Of a stretch of DNA of 64,000 nt, positions 34,061 through 43,340 are shown piece by piece. The notes below the pieces were generated by a model. That model was not told where the DNA came from. It saw only the letters and a list, made by a program, of their open reading frames with translations, and searched no databases. Positions within the stretch are counted from its first letter, which is position 1, and each line of letters opens with the position of its first letter. The stretch covers positions 1-64,000 of the forward strand of contig NZ_CAMLHM010000010.1 in assembly GCF_946479885.1 (NCBI RefSeq), given 5' to 3'. The translations under genes and the position numbers were made by a program. The DNA is from an uncultured Devosia sp. (GTDB taxonomy: Bacteria > Pseudomonadota > Alphaproteobacteria > Rhizobiales > Devosiaceae).

Positions 34061-34999
34061 TCAGCCCTGTTGGCTTTTGGTGCGGATCAGGGCGTCGGCC
34101 ATGAACAGATCCTGAAGGGAAATTCCCGAACTGTCGAAGACCGTGATCCCCGCCTCACTTCGCCGCCCCGGGGCCCGTCCCTCGATGACGTCACCGATGG
34201 GCGTCACCGTGAGAGTACCAGCCTCGATCGCTTTGCGTGCATGCTGGAAATCACCGATCTGGATGGACTGCGAAAGCAGGTCGCAGAACAAGCACGCCCG
34301 AGGATAGAGGTCCGCGGGGAGTTCCTGCTTGCCGGGTGCGTCGGACCCCATGCTCACGACATGCGTGCCCGGACGAACCCAGGCGGCCTCGAATAGGGGT
34401 TCGCGCGACTGCGTCGCTGTCACGACAATATCAGCGGCGCGCACCGCCTCCTCGGGCGAAGCTATGTGCGCGTCGAGGCCGCTCTGGCGGATCTGCGTGA
34501 CAAAGGCATCGCGACGCTCCGAGGGGCGGGATACGACCAGCACCTGCTCGATCGGACGAACCCTGGCCAAGGCCGCAACCTCATAGCCGGCCTGATTGCC
34601 CGCCCCGAAAATAGTTAGCACCTTCGAATTCTGTCGCGACAGCAAATCGGTCGCGACGGCATCTGCGGCCGCGGTCCTAAAGGCATTGACCTTGCCCGCT
34701 TCGATGACGGCCCGGAGGCGCCCGGTGCGCTGGTCAAGCAGCACGATGGTGGAATTGTGCCGCGGCAGACCGATCGCCGGGTTGCCGGACCAGAATGAGC
34801 CGACCTTGACGCCGGTCAGGTCGGTCGACCAGCCCGACTTTACGGAAAAGGTATTGGTCGGCTCGCTGGAGCGTCCGAGAACGGCCGGAAAGACGCCGCT
34901 CAGCTTGGATGCGGCCGCTGCGAGAGCCTGCCGTACCGCCTCGAAGGCCAGCTCATGCGTCACCAGTGCCGCAGAGTCGTCTTCGCTCACATAAATCAT
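34061..34999 (-). CDS. Ornithine cyclodeaminase/mu-crystallin family enzyme
   Basis: A 312-residue protein. It has the VGVKVGSFW-like GVKVGSFWSGNP lysine region near residue 70, AFRTAAADAVATDLL, the Rossmann motif VLTIFGAGNQAGYEVAALA near 118-136, and VSMGSDAPGKQELPADLYPR. The family includes ornithine cyclodeaminases, ketimine reductases, alanine dehydrogenases and the ectoine-utilisation protein EutC, and the sequence does not decide among them. ATG 34999 is supported by GGAGAA and trims 81 non-homologous upstream codons. It is divergent from the third GNAT gene and a D-threonine aldolase-like gene. Confidence 0.9.
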   Translation of the reverse strand: MIYVSEDDSAALVTHELAFEAVRQALAAAASKLSGVFPAVLGRSSEPTNTFSVKSGWSTDLTGVKVGSFWSGNPAIGLPRHNSTIVLLDQRTGRLRAVIEAGKVNAFRTAAADAVATDLLSRQNSKVLTIFGAGNQAGYEVAALARVRPIEQVLVVSRPSERRDAFVTQIRQSGLDAHIASPEEAVRAADIVVTATQSREPLFEAAWVRPGTHVVSMGSDAPGKQELPADLYPRACLFCDLLSQSIQIGDFQHARKAIEAGTLTVTPIGDVIEGRAPGRRSEAGITVFDSSGISLQDLFMADALIRTKSQQG

Positions 35000-35198
35000 C
35001 GGCTTCTCCGGCCTGGAACGCCGCAAGCTACGGGCTGGGGCGGAGCGTATCTTTGGCCGGAGTCTGCCGCCCGTTGTGCTGATTAGGGCGGCCAAAACGA
35101 ATGATCCCTCTGACTTGGCGAGGGCAAACAGCAGGGGCGCCTGCGCCAGGCGTGGCACCTTATGTCCGACTTCAACCGAAGCCGGATCGTGCTGGACC

Positions 35199-36059
35199 AT
35201 GACCATAGAGAGCGCACATGCTGTCGCCCGCATCGAACTCAAGCGGTTCGAACCTGTCCACCTGGCTGGCGCCCTGCAGCTGTCGCAGGAGATGGGGTGG
35301 CCCTACCGCCTGGAGGACTGGGGCGTTGCAGCCCAGCTTGGCCAAGGCCTGGCGCTTGTGCGCGCGGACGAGGTAATCGGCACGGCCATGTCGTGGCCAT
35401 ACGGAGATGACTTCGCTTCGGTCGGCATGATCATCGTCACGGCGTCGGCGCAGGGTGGCGGTAACGGCTCACGTCTCTTTGACGGTCTGCTGGCGGCGCT
35501 CGCTGGCCGGAGCATCCTGCTCAATTCCACCGACGAAGGGCTGGCGCTCTACCAGCGACGCGGATTTGTACCTTGGGGCCGCGTGCATCAGCATCAAGGT
35601 GTGCCAACCGTATCCTTCGAGCGCAATAAGCGGGACCACATCCGCCCGGCAGCAGCCGCGGACCTGCCGGCAATCCAGGCATTCGATCAACGCGCCACCG
35701 GCCTCTTCCGGCCGTCCATGGTGGCCGCGCTCTGCGGGGCAGGACATACCCTGCTCCTGGAGCGCGCCGGCCGCCTTGGCGGCTATGTCATCGCTCGGAA
35801 GTTCGGGCGTGGACACGTCATCGGCCCCTGCGCTGCAGAGAACGCGGAGGATGCTTGTCTTCTGATTGAGGCCCAGTTGGCCGCCCTGCCGGGCGAATTC
35901 GTGCGCATCGACGTCTATGAAAAGGACGAACTGAGTAGCTGGCTTGAAGAAATCGGACTGAAGCAGGTCAGCCAGGCCGTCGCGATGGTCAAGGGCCGGC
36001 TCCCTGAACCCGATGGTCCGGCCACCATGTTCGCCCTTGCAAATCAATCTTTCGGCTAG
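35199..36059 (+). CDS. Two-domain GNAT N-acetyltransferase, paralogue 3
   Basis: A 286-residue relative of 12773-13609 and 22112-22990. It has EMGWPYRLEDWGVAAQ near residue 31, GTAMSWPYGDDFASVGMII, the acetyl-CoA loop AQGGGNGSRLFDGLL, FGRGHVIGPCAAENAEDACL in the second half and the family ending FALANQSFG. ATG 35199 gives a length equal to the other copies; upstream in-frame sequence to 35076 is not homologous. It is followed after 19 bases by a PLP enzyme and then an aldehyde dehydrogenase, a third context in which this GNAT family sits with amine or amino-acid catabolic enzymes. Confidence 0.88.
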   Translation: MTIESAHAVARIELKRFEPVHLAGALQLSQEMGWPYRLEDWGVAAQLGQGLALVRADEVIGTAMSWPYGDDFASVGMIIVTASAQGGGNGSRLFDGLLAALAGRSILLNSTDEGLALYQRRGFVPWGRVHQHQGVPTVSFERNKRDHIRPAAAADLPAIQAFDQRATGLFRPSMVAALCGAGHTLLLERAGRLGGYVIARKFGRGHVIGPCAAENAEDACLLIEAQLAALPGEFVRIDVYEKDELSSWLEEIGLKQVSQAVAMVKGRLPEPDGPATMFALANQSFG

Positions 36060-36078
36060 TGACGAGGGTCGCCCAATC

Positions 36079-37248
36079 ATGCAAACCGCAGCAAAGCCAA
36101 GCCCGTCGCCGCAGTCGATTCACGAGCTTGTCACGCCATCGCTTCTCCTCGACCGTGGCCGGCTCGAGCGCAATGTCGCTCGGCTGGCCGATCGCGCTCG
36201 GCAGTTGGGCGTGATTCTGCGCCCGCACATGAAGACCGCAAAGAGCATCGACGTGGCGCGGCACGTCTTTCCGGCCGGTCCGGGTCCCATCACCGTGTCG
36301 ACGATTGCCGAGGCCGAGTATTTCGCCAGCCACGGCTATCGCGACATGACCTATGCCGTGGGCCTGTCGCCGGCCTCGGCCCTGCGCGCCATGGAGCTTT
36401 GCCGCCGCACCGGTGCCGAGGTCAAGGTGCTGCTCGACACGGTGGAGCAGGCCGACGCGTTGGCCCAGGTTCGCGAGGCCACCGGGATCATCCCTTCGGT
36501 GCTCATCGAACTGGACGTCGACGATCACCGCGGCGGCCTAAAGCCGGACGACCCAAGGCTCATTGAAGTGGCCCGGCGCGTCGTCACCGCGGGTGCCAAT
36601 CTCGTCGGCGTCCTGGCGCATGCCGGGGAATCCTATGCCCTAAATGCGCCCGAAGCCCTGATTGCCGCCGCCGAGAGCGAGCGGGTGGCCACGGTTCGTG
36701 CCGCAGAACTCTTGCGAGCGCGGGGTCACGCCTGTCCGATCGTCAGCCTGGGCTCCACCCCAACCGCGCACTTTGCGCGGAACCTCGAGGGTGTCACCGA
36801 GCTTCGCGCCGGAGTCTATATGTTCTTCGATCTCGTCCAGCATGGCGTTGGAGTCTGCAGCAAGGACGACATCGCCATCTCTGTGCTCGCCTCCGTCATC
36901 GGTGCCAAACCCGAGAAGGGCTGGATCCTGGTCGATGCCGGATGGATGGCGCTGTCGCGCGATCGCGGAACGGCAAGCCAGCGCGTCGACCAGGGCTACG
37001 GCGTGGTCTGCGACGAAACCGGGCGTGTTCTGGATGACGTGATTGTCTCGCAGGCCAGCCAGGAGCACGGCATCCTGTCCATCCGTCCGGGTTCGGGCAA
37101 GACCATGCCGCACCTGCCGGTTGGTTCTCGCGTCCGCATCCTGCCCAATCACGCCTGCGCCATGGCCGCCCAGCACGAATTCTACAGCGTCGTCGATGGC
37201 GAGGACGCCAGCATAGAGGCGCGCTGGGACCGCATTCGCGGCTGGTGA
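36079..37248 (+). CDS. D-threonine aldolase/D-serine dehydratase-like PLP enzyme
   Basis: A 389-residue fold-type III PLP enzyme (alanine racemase-like barrel plus DSD1-type C-terminal domain). The PLP lysine is in LRPHMKTAKSIDVAR near residue 52, the phosphate and substrate loops are VSTIAEAEYFASHG and LIELDVDDHRGG, and the C-terminal metal ligands His and Cys lie in LPNHACAM. Such enzymes cleave D-threonine or D-3-hydroxy-amino acids to glycine plus aldehyde, or dehydrate D-serine. The aldehyde dehydrogenase immediately downstream would remove an aldehyde product, favouring the aldolase reading (inference). Confidence 0.9.
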   Translation: MQTAAKPSPSPQSIHELVTPSLLLDRGRLERNVARLADRARQLGVILRPHMKTAKSIDVARHVFPAGPGPITVSTIAEAEYFASHGYRDMTYAVGLSPASALRAMELCRRTGAEVKVLLDTVEQADALAQVREATGIIPSVLIELDVDDHRGGLKPDDPRLIEVARRVVTAGANLVGVLAHAGESYALNAPEALIAAAESERVATVRAAELLRARGHACPIVSLGSTPTAHFARNLEGVTELRAGVYMFFDLVQHGVGVCSKDDIAISVLASVIGAKPEKGWILVDAGWMALSRDRGTASQRVDQGYGVVCDETGRVLDDVIVSQASQEHGILSIRPGSGKTMPHLPVGSRVRILPNHACAMAAQHEFYSVVDGEDASIEARWDRIRGW

Positions 37249-37286
37249 AACGGTGCCCCTTGCAGCATGAAGGATCTGGTCCAGTG

Positions 37287-38747
37287 ATGTCTCCCCTCGA
37301 GCACCTTTCCGACAACGGCCACATCGCCCGCTTCTATATCGACGGACGGTGGGTCATCCCGCAGGGCGCCGCCCACGCGGCCGTCGTCAATCCGGCCACC
37401 GAAGAGGTCATTGCGCAGATTCCGCTAGGCGATGGCAGCGATGTCAACGCCGCCGTCGCCGCAGCGCGGCGAGCCTTCGTGACCTGGGGCCGAACGCAGC
37501 CCGAAGAGCGCGCTGCGCTCCTCGGGCTCCTACAAGAGAAGCTCGAAGCGCGCGCGGAGCTTATTGCCCAGAGCCTCTCGCTCGAAATGGGCGCGGCGAT
37601 CAGCTATGCGCGCACAGCCCAGGTGCCGTTCGCCATCGCCCATGTACGAACGGCGCGCGAAGTGTTGGCCAGCTTCTCGTTCATCGAACGGCGGGGCCAG
37701 ACCGCCATCGCGCGGGAGCCGATCGGCGTCTGCGCGATGATTACGCCGTGGAACTGGCCGCTTTACCAGATCACCGCCAAGGTGGCTCCGGCGCTGGCCG
37801 CCGGCTGCACCATCGTGCTCAAGCCGAGCCAATTGTCGCCCCTGAGCGCATTGCTGTTTGCCGAAGCGATCGAGGCCGCGGGATTTCCGGCCGGCGTCTT
37901 CAACCTTGTCCATGGCAATGGTCCTGACGTGGGTGAGGCGCTCGCCTCTCATGCCGATGTCGACATGATTTCGATCACCGGCTCGACCCGCGCTGGCGTC
38001 GCGGTGGCCCAGGCCGCCGCCGTGACGGTAAAGCGCGTTGCGCAGGAGCTGGGCGGGAAATCGCCCAACGTGGTCCTGCCCGACGCCGACCTCGCCCGCG
38101 CCGTCCCCCTGGGCATCGCCGCAAGCTTCCGCAATCTAGGCCAGTCCTGCAGCGCGCCCACGCGCATGATCGTGCCGCGCGACCGTCTGGCCGAAGTCGA
38201 GGCGCTCGCGACAAAGGCTGCGGCAGAGATCGTCGTCGGCGACCCCATGCTTGAAACGACCACGCACGGAGCCATCGCCAATCGTGGGCAGTTCGACCGC
38301 ATCCAGACCATGATCGGCGACGCCATCGCGGAACGCGCCAAACTGCTGACCGGCGGGCAGGGGCGTCCGAGGGGCCACAATATTGGTTTCTTCGTGAAGC
38401 CGACCATTTTTACCCACGTGCGCACCGACATGCGGATCGCGCAGGACGAGGTGTTCGGGCCGGTACTCTGCATCATTGCCTATGACACGGTCGAAGAAGC
38501 CATCGCGATCGCCAACGACACCATCTATGGCCTCGGAGCCCATGTTCAGGGCCGCGACATGGACTTGGTGCGGTATGTGGCCTCCCAGATCCGCTCGGGG
38601 CAGGTGCATCTGAACTATCCAGCCTGGGATCCGCACGCGCCCTTTGGCGGCTACAAGCAATCCGGCAATGGTCGCGAATATGGGCTCGAGGGCATGCTAG
38701 AATATCTCGAGGTCAAATCCATCCTGGGATATTACCCGGCGGAATGA
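37287..38747 (+). CDS. NAD-dependent aldehyde dehydrogenase
   Basis: A 486-residue aldehyde dehydrogenase. [13 protein letters not shown] sequence [31 protein letters not shown], the glutamate in [14 protein letters not shown] and the catalytic cysteine in [12 protein letters not shown] are present; the C-terminus has the usual [15 protein letters not shown]. It lacks the CxC pair of the two SSADH copies, so the substrate differs. ATG 37287 (AAGGA upstream) is preferred to a GTG at 37245 that overlaps the preceding gene. It ends the GNAT/PLP-enzyme operon and probably oxidises the aldehyde released by it. Confidence 0.93.
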   Translation: MSPLEHLSDNGHIARFYIDGRWVIPQGAAHAAVVNPATEEVIAQIPLGDGSDVNAAVAAARRAFVTWGRTQPEERAALLGLLQEKLEARAELIAQSLSLEMGAAISYARTAQVPFAIAHVRTAREVLASFSFIERRGQTAIAREPIGVCAMITPWNWPLYQITAKVAPALAAGCTIVLKPSQLSPLSALLFAEAIEAAGFPAGVFNLVHGNGPDVGEALASHADVDMISITGSTRAGVAVAQAAAVTVKRVAQELGGKSPNVVLPDADLARAVPLGIAASFRNLGQSCSAPTRMIVPRDRLAEVEALATKAAAEIVVGDPMLETTTHGAIANRGQFDRIQTMIGDAIAERAKLLTGGQGRPRGHNIGFFVKPTIFTHVRTDMRIAQDEVFGPVLCIIAYDTVEEAIAIANDTIYGLGAHVQGRDMDLVRYVASQIRSGQVHLNYPAWDPHAPFGGYKQSGNGREYGLEGMLEYLEVKSILGYYPAE

Positions 38748-38843
38748 GGCGCCCCGCCGGCACGTGCCGGTGCTGGATCAGGGCGCCGGGAGAGCGGCTC
38801 ACGCCGCACCCATCTGTATCAGCAGATCGATCACACACCCGGG

Positions 38844-38876
38844 CTGTACCTCGGCCAACAGATGACCGAGGTACAG
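38844..38876. terminator. Convergent hairpin between ALDH and serine hydrolase genes
   Basis: CTGTACCTCGG (38844-38854) and CCGAGGTACAG (38866-38876) form a perfect 11-bp stem with an 11-base loop, in the 164-base gap between convergent genes. A palindrome CCGGCACGTGCCGG lies at 38757-38770 in the same gap. No long T-run follows on either strand, so it may act as a bidirectional, factor-assisted terminator. Confidence 0.55.
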
Positions 38877-38911
38877 GTATGCCAAAATGAGGATGCGGTT
38901 TAGGCGTCAGG

Positions 38912-40123
38912 TCAAGGCTGCGAAACCGTCTCGGCCACTGCACTGAAGAAGGCGAAGTTGTCGATGCCCCAACCCAGGGGGCTGGCTGGCGAAGCCAGCT
39001 TGACGATCACCGTCTTGGTGTCGGGATTGACGTAGATGTGCTGGTTGAACAGGCCGTAGGCTGTGTAGGCATTGGTGCCGGCGACGGTCCACCACTGATA
39101 GCCGTACCCAAGATTTTCCGCCGGGTCGGCCAGTCCGGTCGCTTCGGCCGGTGCGGTGGATATCTTCACCCACTCGGCCGGGATGACCTGGTTGCCATTG
39201 GCCATGCCGCCGTTCAGCATCATCATGCCGATCCGGCCGTAGTCCCGTAGCGTCGCGTTGAAGCCGGCGCCGTAGAACTCGCGACCCACCGATTCCGGGC
39301 CGTCCATCAGGTAGAAGCCGTCGGCCTCCATGCCCGCGGGCTGCCAGACTTTCTGGCTCATATAGTCGGCACCCTTCATGCCGATGGCCGCTTCGAGGAC
39401 GCAGCCCAGCACCGACGTGTCGAGCGTCGAATAGTTGTAGACGCTGCCCGGAGCTCCGGCCTTGACGGCACGATCCTTGGCATAGTCGCACCAGCGGTAC
39501 TTGTAGGCCACCAGGGCATTGTCATGGACCTCGGTAAGCTGGGTGTCGCTGCCGAATTCGTAGACCTCCAGCCATTCGATTCCCGATCGCATCTCAAGCA
39601 GGTACTTGAGGCTCACATCGGCATAGGCCGTTCCGGCCCAGTCCGGCAGATAGTCGACCACCTTGGCGTCGACCCCGGAAATCTTGCCCTCCTCAATGGC
39701 AATGCCGATCATGTTGGCAAGGAACGATTTGGCCATCGAGAACGATATGAAGCGGCTTTGCTCGGAGCTGCCATTGCGATAGGCCTCATGAACGATCGTC
39801 CCGTCCTGGATGACCAGAAGCGCATTGGTGGAGGTCGCTTCCAGAAAGCCCTCGAGCGAAAGCGTTTCCGCGCCGAAGGTGAAGCTGTCGCCGATTTCTG
39901 CCGACTTGGATGGGATGTCCCACACCGTGTCGCCCTTGGCGACGAGGCGCGTGGCAAACATGCTGTCGATGTTGCGGAAGGTCAGGTAGTTCAGACCCGG
40001 ACTCATGAATTCGGCACGGGCATTGACCATGGTGGGGCTCAGCCAGTGCGCATCATCCGCAACGGCCACGCCCCCCATGGTAAGGCTGGTTGCCAACATA
40101 AGCTTGGCGATAGTCCTAAGCAT
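38912..40123 (-). CDS. Exported serine hydrolase of the class C beta-lactamase family
   Basis: A 403-residue penicillin-binding-like hydrolase with a Sec signal peptide (LRTIAKLMLATSLTMGGVAVA). The catalytic SxxK is in ISFSMAKSFLANMIG near residue 130, the second motif in YNYSTLDTSVLGC, and YGYQWWTVAG near the end. The SMAKSF context and overall pattern resemble 6-aminohexanoate-oligomer hydrolases (NylB) and related esterases or amidases rather than true beta-lactamases. ATG 40123 has GGAGGAG upstream. It would hydrolyse an amide or ester in the periplasm before uptake. A 23-base palindrome lies 117 bases upstream. Confidence 0.9.
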   Translation of the reverse strand: MLRTIAKLMLATSLTMGGVAVADDAHWLSPTMVNARAEFMSPGLNYLTFRNIDSMFATRLVAKGDTVWDIPSKSAEIGDSFTFGAETLSLEGFLEATSTNALLVIQDGTIVHEAYRNGSSEQSRFISFSMAKSFLANMIGIAIEEGKISGVDAKVVDYLPDWAGTAYADVSLKYLLEMRSGIEWLEVYEFGSDTQLTEVHDNALVAYKYRWCDYAKDRAVKAGAPGSVYNYSTLDTSVLGCVLEAAIGMKGADYMSQKVWQPAGMEADGFYLMDGPESVGREFYGAGFNATLRDYGRIGMMMLNGGMANGNQVIPAEWVKISTAPAEATGLADPAENLGYGYQWWTVAGTNAYTAYGLFNQHIYVNPDTKTVIVKLASPASPLGWGIDNFAFFSAVAETVSQP

Positions 40124-40239
40124 TCGCTCCTCCTCTTGAGCTTGCCGACCCCGGGCGGGCAAGTGTGTGCCGCGGGTTTCTCAGCGTTGCGCAATGCTCG
40201 CGGCATTGCGTCGTTGGGCTGCAATTCGGGTATAGCAGA

Positions 40240-40262
40240 GTTTGTTATGCAGCATAACAAAC
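40240..40262. promoter_or_regulatory. Long perfect palindrome upstream of the serine hydrolase
   Basis: GTTTGTTATGC (40240-40250) and GCATAACAAAC (40252-40262) are exact inverted repeats around a single A. The left half sequence GTTTGTTAT recurs at 44319-44327 upstream of the betaine-type binding protein. Size and shape suit a dimeric GntR-type repressor; the GntR gene at 46398-47144 is the obvious candidate. Confidence 0.7.
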
Positions 40263-40302
40263 CAAAAGTTGTATGTCCCCTGGATGCGCCGTGTCATGGT
40301 CG

Positions 40303-41328
40303 TCAATCGACCGAAGCAGCCAGCGTTCTCAGCACCGACTCGCCCATCGTGGCGGGGTCGTACCCCCCTTCGAGCACAAACATCGACGGAACCGACAAGG
40401 CCGCGATTGCGTCGCCGATGCGCGAATAGTCCGCGGTTTCAAGCGCAAGCTTTCCGGAGGGATCGTCGCGATGGGCATCAACGCCAAGGGGAACAACAAG
40501 AAAATCCGGTGCAAAGTCGCCTATCCGGCGCGTGGCCTGCTCAAGGGCCGGCAGGTACGCCTCCCATTGCGACCCAACGGCAAGCGGTAGGTTGATATTC
40601 AAGCCCTCGCCCGGTCCGGCACCAGTTTCGTCGGCATAGCCTGAGAAATATGGATAGTCGGCAGCTGGGTCGCAGTGGATCGATATGGTGAGCATGTCGG
40701 GGGAGGACCAGAAGATGTCCTGTGCCCCATTGCCGTGATGAGCGTCGATATCCAGCATCGCCACCCTGGCCCCCTGCCTCGCCAGGTGTGCAGCGGCGAT
40801 GGCGCTGTTGTTGAGGTAGCTCGTGCCACCGCCCATATCGTGGCAGGCATGGTGGCCCGGCGGCCGAACCAGGGCAAAGGCAGACTCGCCGCTGGCAGCG
40901 AGATGGTCGGCCGCCGCCCGTGCCGCACCGGCAGCGCCCAAGGAGGCCGCCCAGGCATGCGGGGTGATCGGGCTCACCCCGTCGAACATGTAGTAGCCGA
41001 GCTGCCCTTCGATCGCTTGCGGTATGCGCGGGGGTCTGTTGCGGTGCGGCCAGACGAAGGCAAGGCCATCGGTCTCGTCGCCGTGAACCTTTGCCCATTC
41101 GCCCCAGGCGCGCTCAAGAAACGACAGATAGCCCGCGTCATGCACCGAAAGGAGATCGTCGGGGTGAGCGGGCGGCGCCTCCAGATGACCACCCAGGCCG
41201 TTGGCTGTCAGGTAATCCGCCACCGATGTGACCCGGTTCGGCACCTCGATCGGGCTGACGAACTTGCCGGGTACCAGTTCAGCCCTGGCTTCATGCAGCA
41301 GATGAGCTTTGTTGATGAAGACCTTCAT
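40303..41328 (-). CDS. Histone deacetylase family, acetylpolyamine amidohydrolase type
   Basis: A 341-residue zinc deacetylase of the class II HDAC/APAH fold. The catalytic His pair is in LVRPPGHHACHDMGGG near residues 152-158, the zinc ligands in MLDIDAHHGNGAQDIF and PLGVDAHRDDP, and the catalytic Tyr in LEGGYDPATMG. The motif GTSYLNNSAIAA is typical of acetylpolyamine amidohydrolases. It overlaps the betaine-type permease gene by four bases (41325-41328), so it is made together with the transporter and probably deacetylates the imported compound in the cytoplasm. Acetylputrescine or acetylspermidine are the family's substrates; the transporter type suggests instead an acylated quaternary or diamine compound. 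Confidence 0.92.
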   Translation of the reverse strand: MKVFINKAHLLHEARAELVPGKFVSPIEVPNRVTSVADYLTANGLGGHLEAPPAHPDDLLSVHDAGYLSFLERAWGEWAKVHGDETDGLAFVWPHRNRPPRIPQAIEGQLGYYMFDGVSPITPHAWAASLGAAGAARAAADHLAASGESAFALVRPPGHHACHDMGGGTSYLNNSAIAAAHLARQGARVAMLDIDAHHGNGAQDIFWSSPDMLTISIHCDPAADYPYFSGYADETGAGPGEGLNINLPLAVGSQWEAYLPALEQATRRIGDFAPDFLVVPLGVDAHRDDPSGKLALETADYSRIGDAIAALSVPSMFVLEGGYDPATMGESVLRTLAASVD

Positions 41329-43340
41329 AGAGCAGTTTTCTTTGCAGGTGCCATCTGGCGGGTCGCCGCAGCGTTCAGGAGCCGGTCGATCATGATGGCG
41401 AGGGCGCTGATGGTCAGGCCGGCAACCAGGCTGCGGCCGGGCTGTACCCTGGCTATGGCTTCGATCGTTTCAAGCTCGAGCCCGCGCGTGCCGATCAGCG
41501 AGGTGATGACGACCATGCCGACAGCCATCATCAGTGTCTGGTTGAGCGCGAGCAGCATGCCGGGCCAGGCCAGCGGCAGCCTGACCTTGAACAGCGTTTG
41601 CCAGAAGTTCGCGCCGAACATGTCGGACGCCTCGATCACGCCCTTGTCGACATGGCTGAGCGCATGGGACACGTAGCGGATCGTGGTGGCCATCGAATAC
41701 ATGGCGATGGCGAAAACCCCGGCGACGTCGCCCGGGCCCAGCAGCATCACCGTGGGGATCAAGTACACAAATGATGGCAGCGTCTGCAGGGTTGTCACCA
41801 CGCCATTGGTGATGCTGCCGGCCCGTGGCGAATAGGCGGCCCAGATACCGACCGGCACGCCGATGATCAAGGATAGCAAGGTTCCGGCGAACACCAGATG
41901 CAGCGTGATCATGGTTAGGTCCCAATAGCCGATGCTGGCTATTGCCAGGACGATCGCGGCCGTCGTTACCGCCAGAAGCGGCCGTCCCAGTGCGAGGGAA
42001 ACGGCAACGAGCGCGAGCAGCCAGCCCAGCCAGCCAACGCCCTGCAGCAAAGCCAGCAAAGGTCGCAGGACCGAGAATGTTATGGTGGTGCGAATGGCCT
42101 CGAAGGCGTGCCCGTAAGTCATGTTCAGCCAGGCAACGCCACGGGACCAGAAGTCCGAGGATGAGACGGTCCATTCCTGGGGATATTGGCTGAGCTGCGG
42201 GAAGGTGAGACCCAGGCCGAAGGAAATGCCGATAGCCAGGATCAGCAGATATCCAGGCCGCAAGCCGGGCTTGACTGTCTTGTGGGAGGGCCTTCGGGTG
42301 GCATAGGCGTGACCGAGATTATAGAGGACGATGGCCATGAAGGTGATGGCCAGCCCGGCTTCGACGCCACGGCCCAGACGCAGCGACTGCAGAGCTTTCA
42401 GCACCTCGCTGCCGAGGCCGCCGGCGCCGATCATGGACGCCAGGATGACCATTGCCAGCGACATCATCACCAGCTGGTTGAGGCCGAGTAGGATATCGGC
42501 CCGTGCGGTGGACATGAACACTTTGAAAAGGCGCTGAAAGAAGTTCGCGCCGGTCATGTCGGCAAGTTCGACGACGGAGTTCGGCACGCGGCCAAGGGCA
42601 TAGACCGTGGCGCGAACCATGGGCGGCAGGGCAAAGATCAGGGTGGCGACCAAAGCGGCGACGGGGCCAAAACCGAACAGCACGAGCACCGGGACGAGGT
42701 AGCTGAAGGGCGGAATGGTCTGCATGACGTCGAAGATCGGATTGGCCACGACCTGCAGGCCCGGGAACCGCCACAAGACGACGCCCAGGGCAATGCCGAC
42801 AGCCATGCCGACCGTAATCGTGACGGAAACGGAGGCCAGGGTCAGCATGGCCTCGTTCCACAGTCCAAAAACGGCGAAGTAAGCAAAAGTGGCGAGGGCG
42901 AAAAGCCCCAGTCTACGGCCCGCAACCAGCCAGGCAAGGCAGGCGGTGCCGACGGAAACGGCGAGCCAGGGCACCGGAGGGATGCGGGTGACCGCGCCTG
43001 TCTGGTTGTCCGCTATACTCCAGCCGGAGGCCAGCAGGCTCTGGACGAAGCGCATCGGCACGCCCAGGATTTCACTATAGCTCCGGGTCCACTTGCGCAT
43101 CGGCTCGCCGAAGATTTCGGTTTGCTTCAGCAACTGGTCGAGCCAGGCATCGGCGGCACTCTGCAGCGGTATCTTGGAGCTGGCCGGCCAGTTGTAGAAG
43201 GCTTCTGGCAGCAGGGCGTGGCCGAGCAGGCTCACGATCAAGATCGCAAGCCCTGCTAGGCCGAACAGCGTGCCGTGGCCGATCCACCGCCTACCGGCAG
43301 GACGAAAATCGCCAGAGCTCAGCTCGTTTAGGGCAACCAT
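41325..43340 (-). CDS. Glycine betaine/proline-type ABC permease, two permease domains fused
   Basis: A 671-residue ProW/OpuAB-family protein with two complete binding-protein-dependent permease domains in tandem. EAA-like loops are in VELADMTGANFFQRLFKVFM (first half) and VIEASDMFGANFWQTLFKVR (second half). Single ProW proteins have one such domain and dimerise, so this fusion builds the whole channel. It overlaps the binding-protein gene by 13 bases and the deacetylase gene by four, making a tight three-gene operon. Its ATPase is presumably the divergent gene at 45307. Substrate class is betaine, choline, carnitine or a similar compact onium compound. Confidence 0.93.
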   Translation of the reverse strand: MVALNELSSGDFRPAGRRWIGHGTLFGLAGLAILIVSLLGHALLPEAFYNWPASSKIPLQSAADAWLDQLLKQTEIFGEPMRKWTRSYSEILGVPMRFVQSLLASGWSIADNQTGAVTRIPPVPWLAVSVGTACLAWLVAGRRLGLFALATFAYFAVFGLWNEAMLTLASVSVTITVGMAVGIALGVVLWRFPGLQVVANPIFDVMQTIPPFSYLVPVLVLFGFGPVAALVATLIFALPPMVRATVYALGRVPNSVVELADMTGANFFQRLFKVFMSTARADILLGLNQLVMMSLAMVILASMIGAGGLGSEVLKALQSLRLGRGVEAGLAITFMAIVLYNLGHAYATRRPSHKTVKPGLRPGYLLILAIGISFGLGLTFPQLSQYPQEWTVSSSDFWSRGVAWLNMTYGHAFEAIRTTITFSVLRPLLALLQGVGWLGWLLALVAVSLALGRPLLAVTTAAIVLAIASIGYWDLTMITLHLVFAGTLLSLIIGVPVGIWAAYSPRAGSITNGVVTTLQTLPSFVYLIPTVMLLGPGDVAGVFAIAMYSMATTIRYVSHALSHVDKGVIEASDMFGANFWQTLFKVRLPLAWPGMLLALNQTLMMAVGMVVITSLIGTRGLELETIEAIARVQPGRSLVAGLTISALAIMIDRLLNAAATRQMAPAKKTAL

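Noticed and set aside
38757..38770. CCGGCACGTGCCGG palindrome as an operator
   Set aside because: It lies between two convergent genes, where no promoter is expected, so it is more likely part of a termination region.
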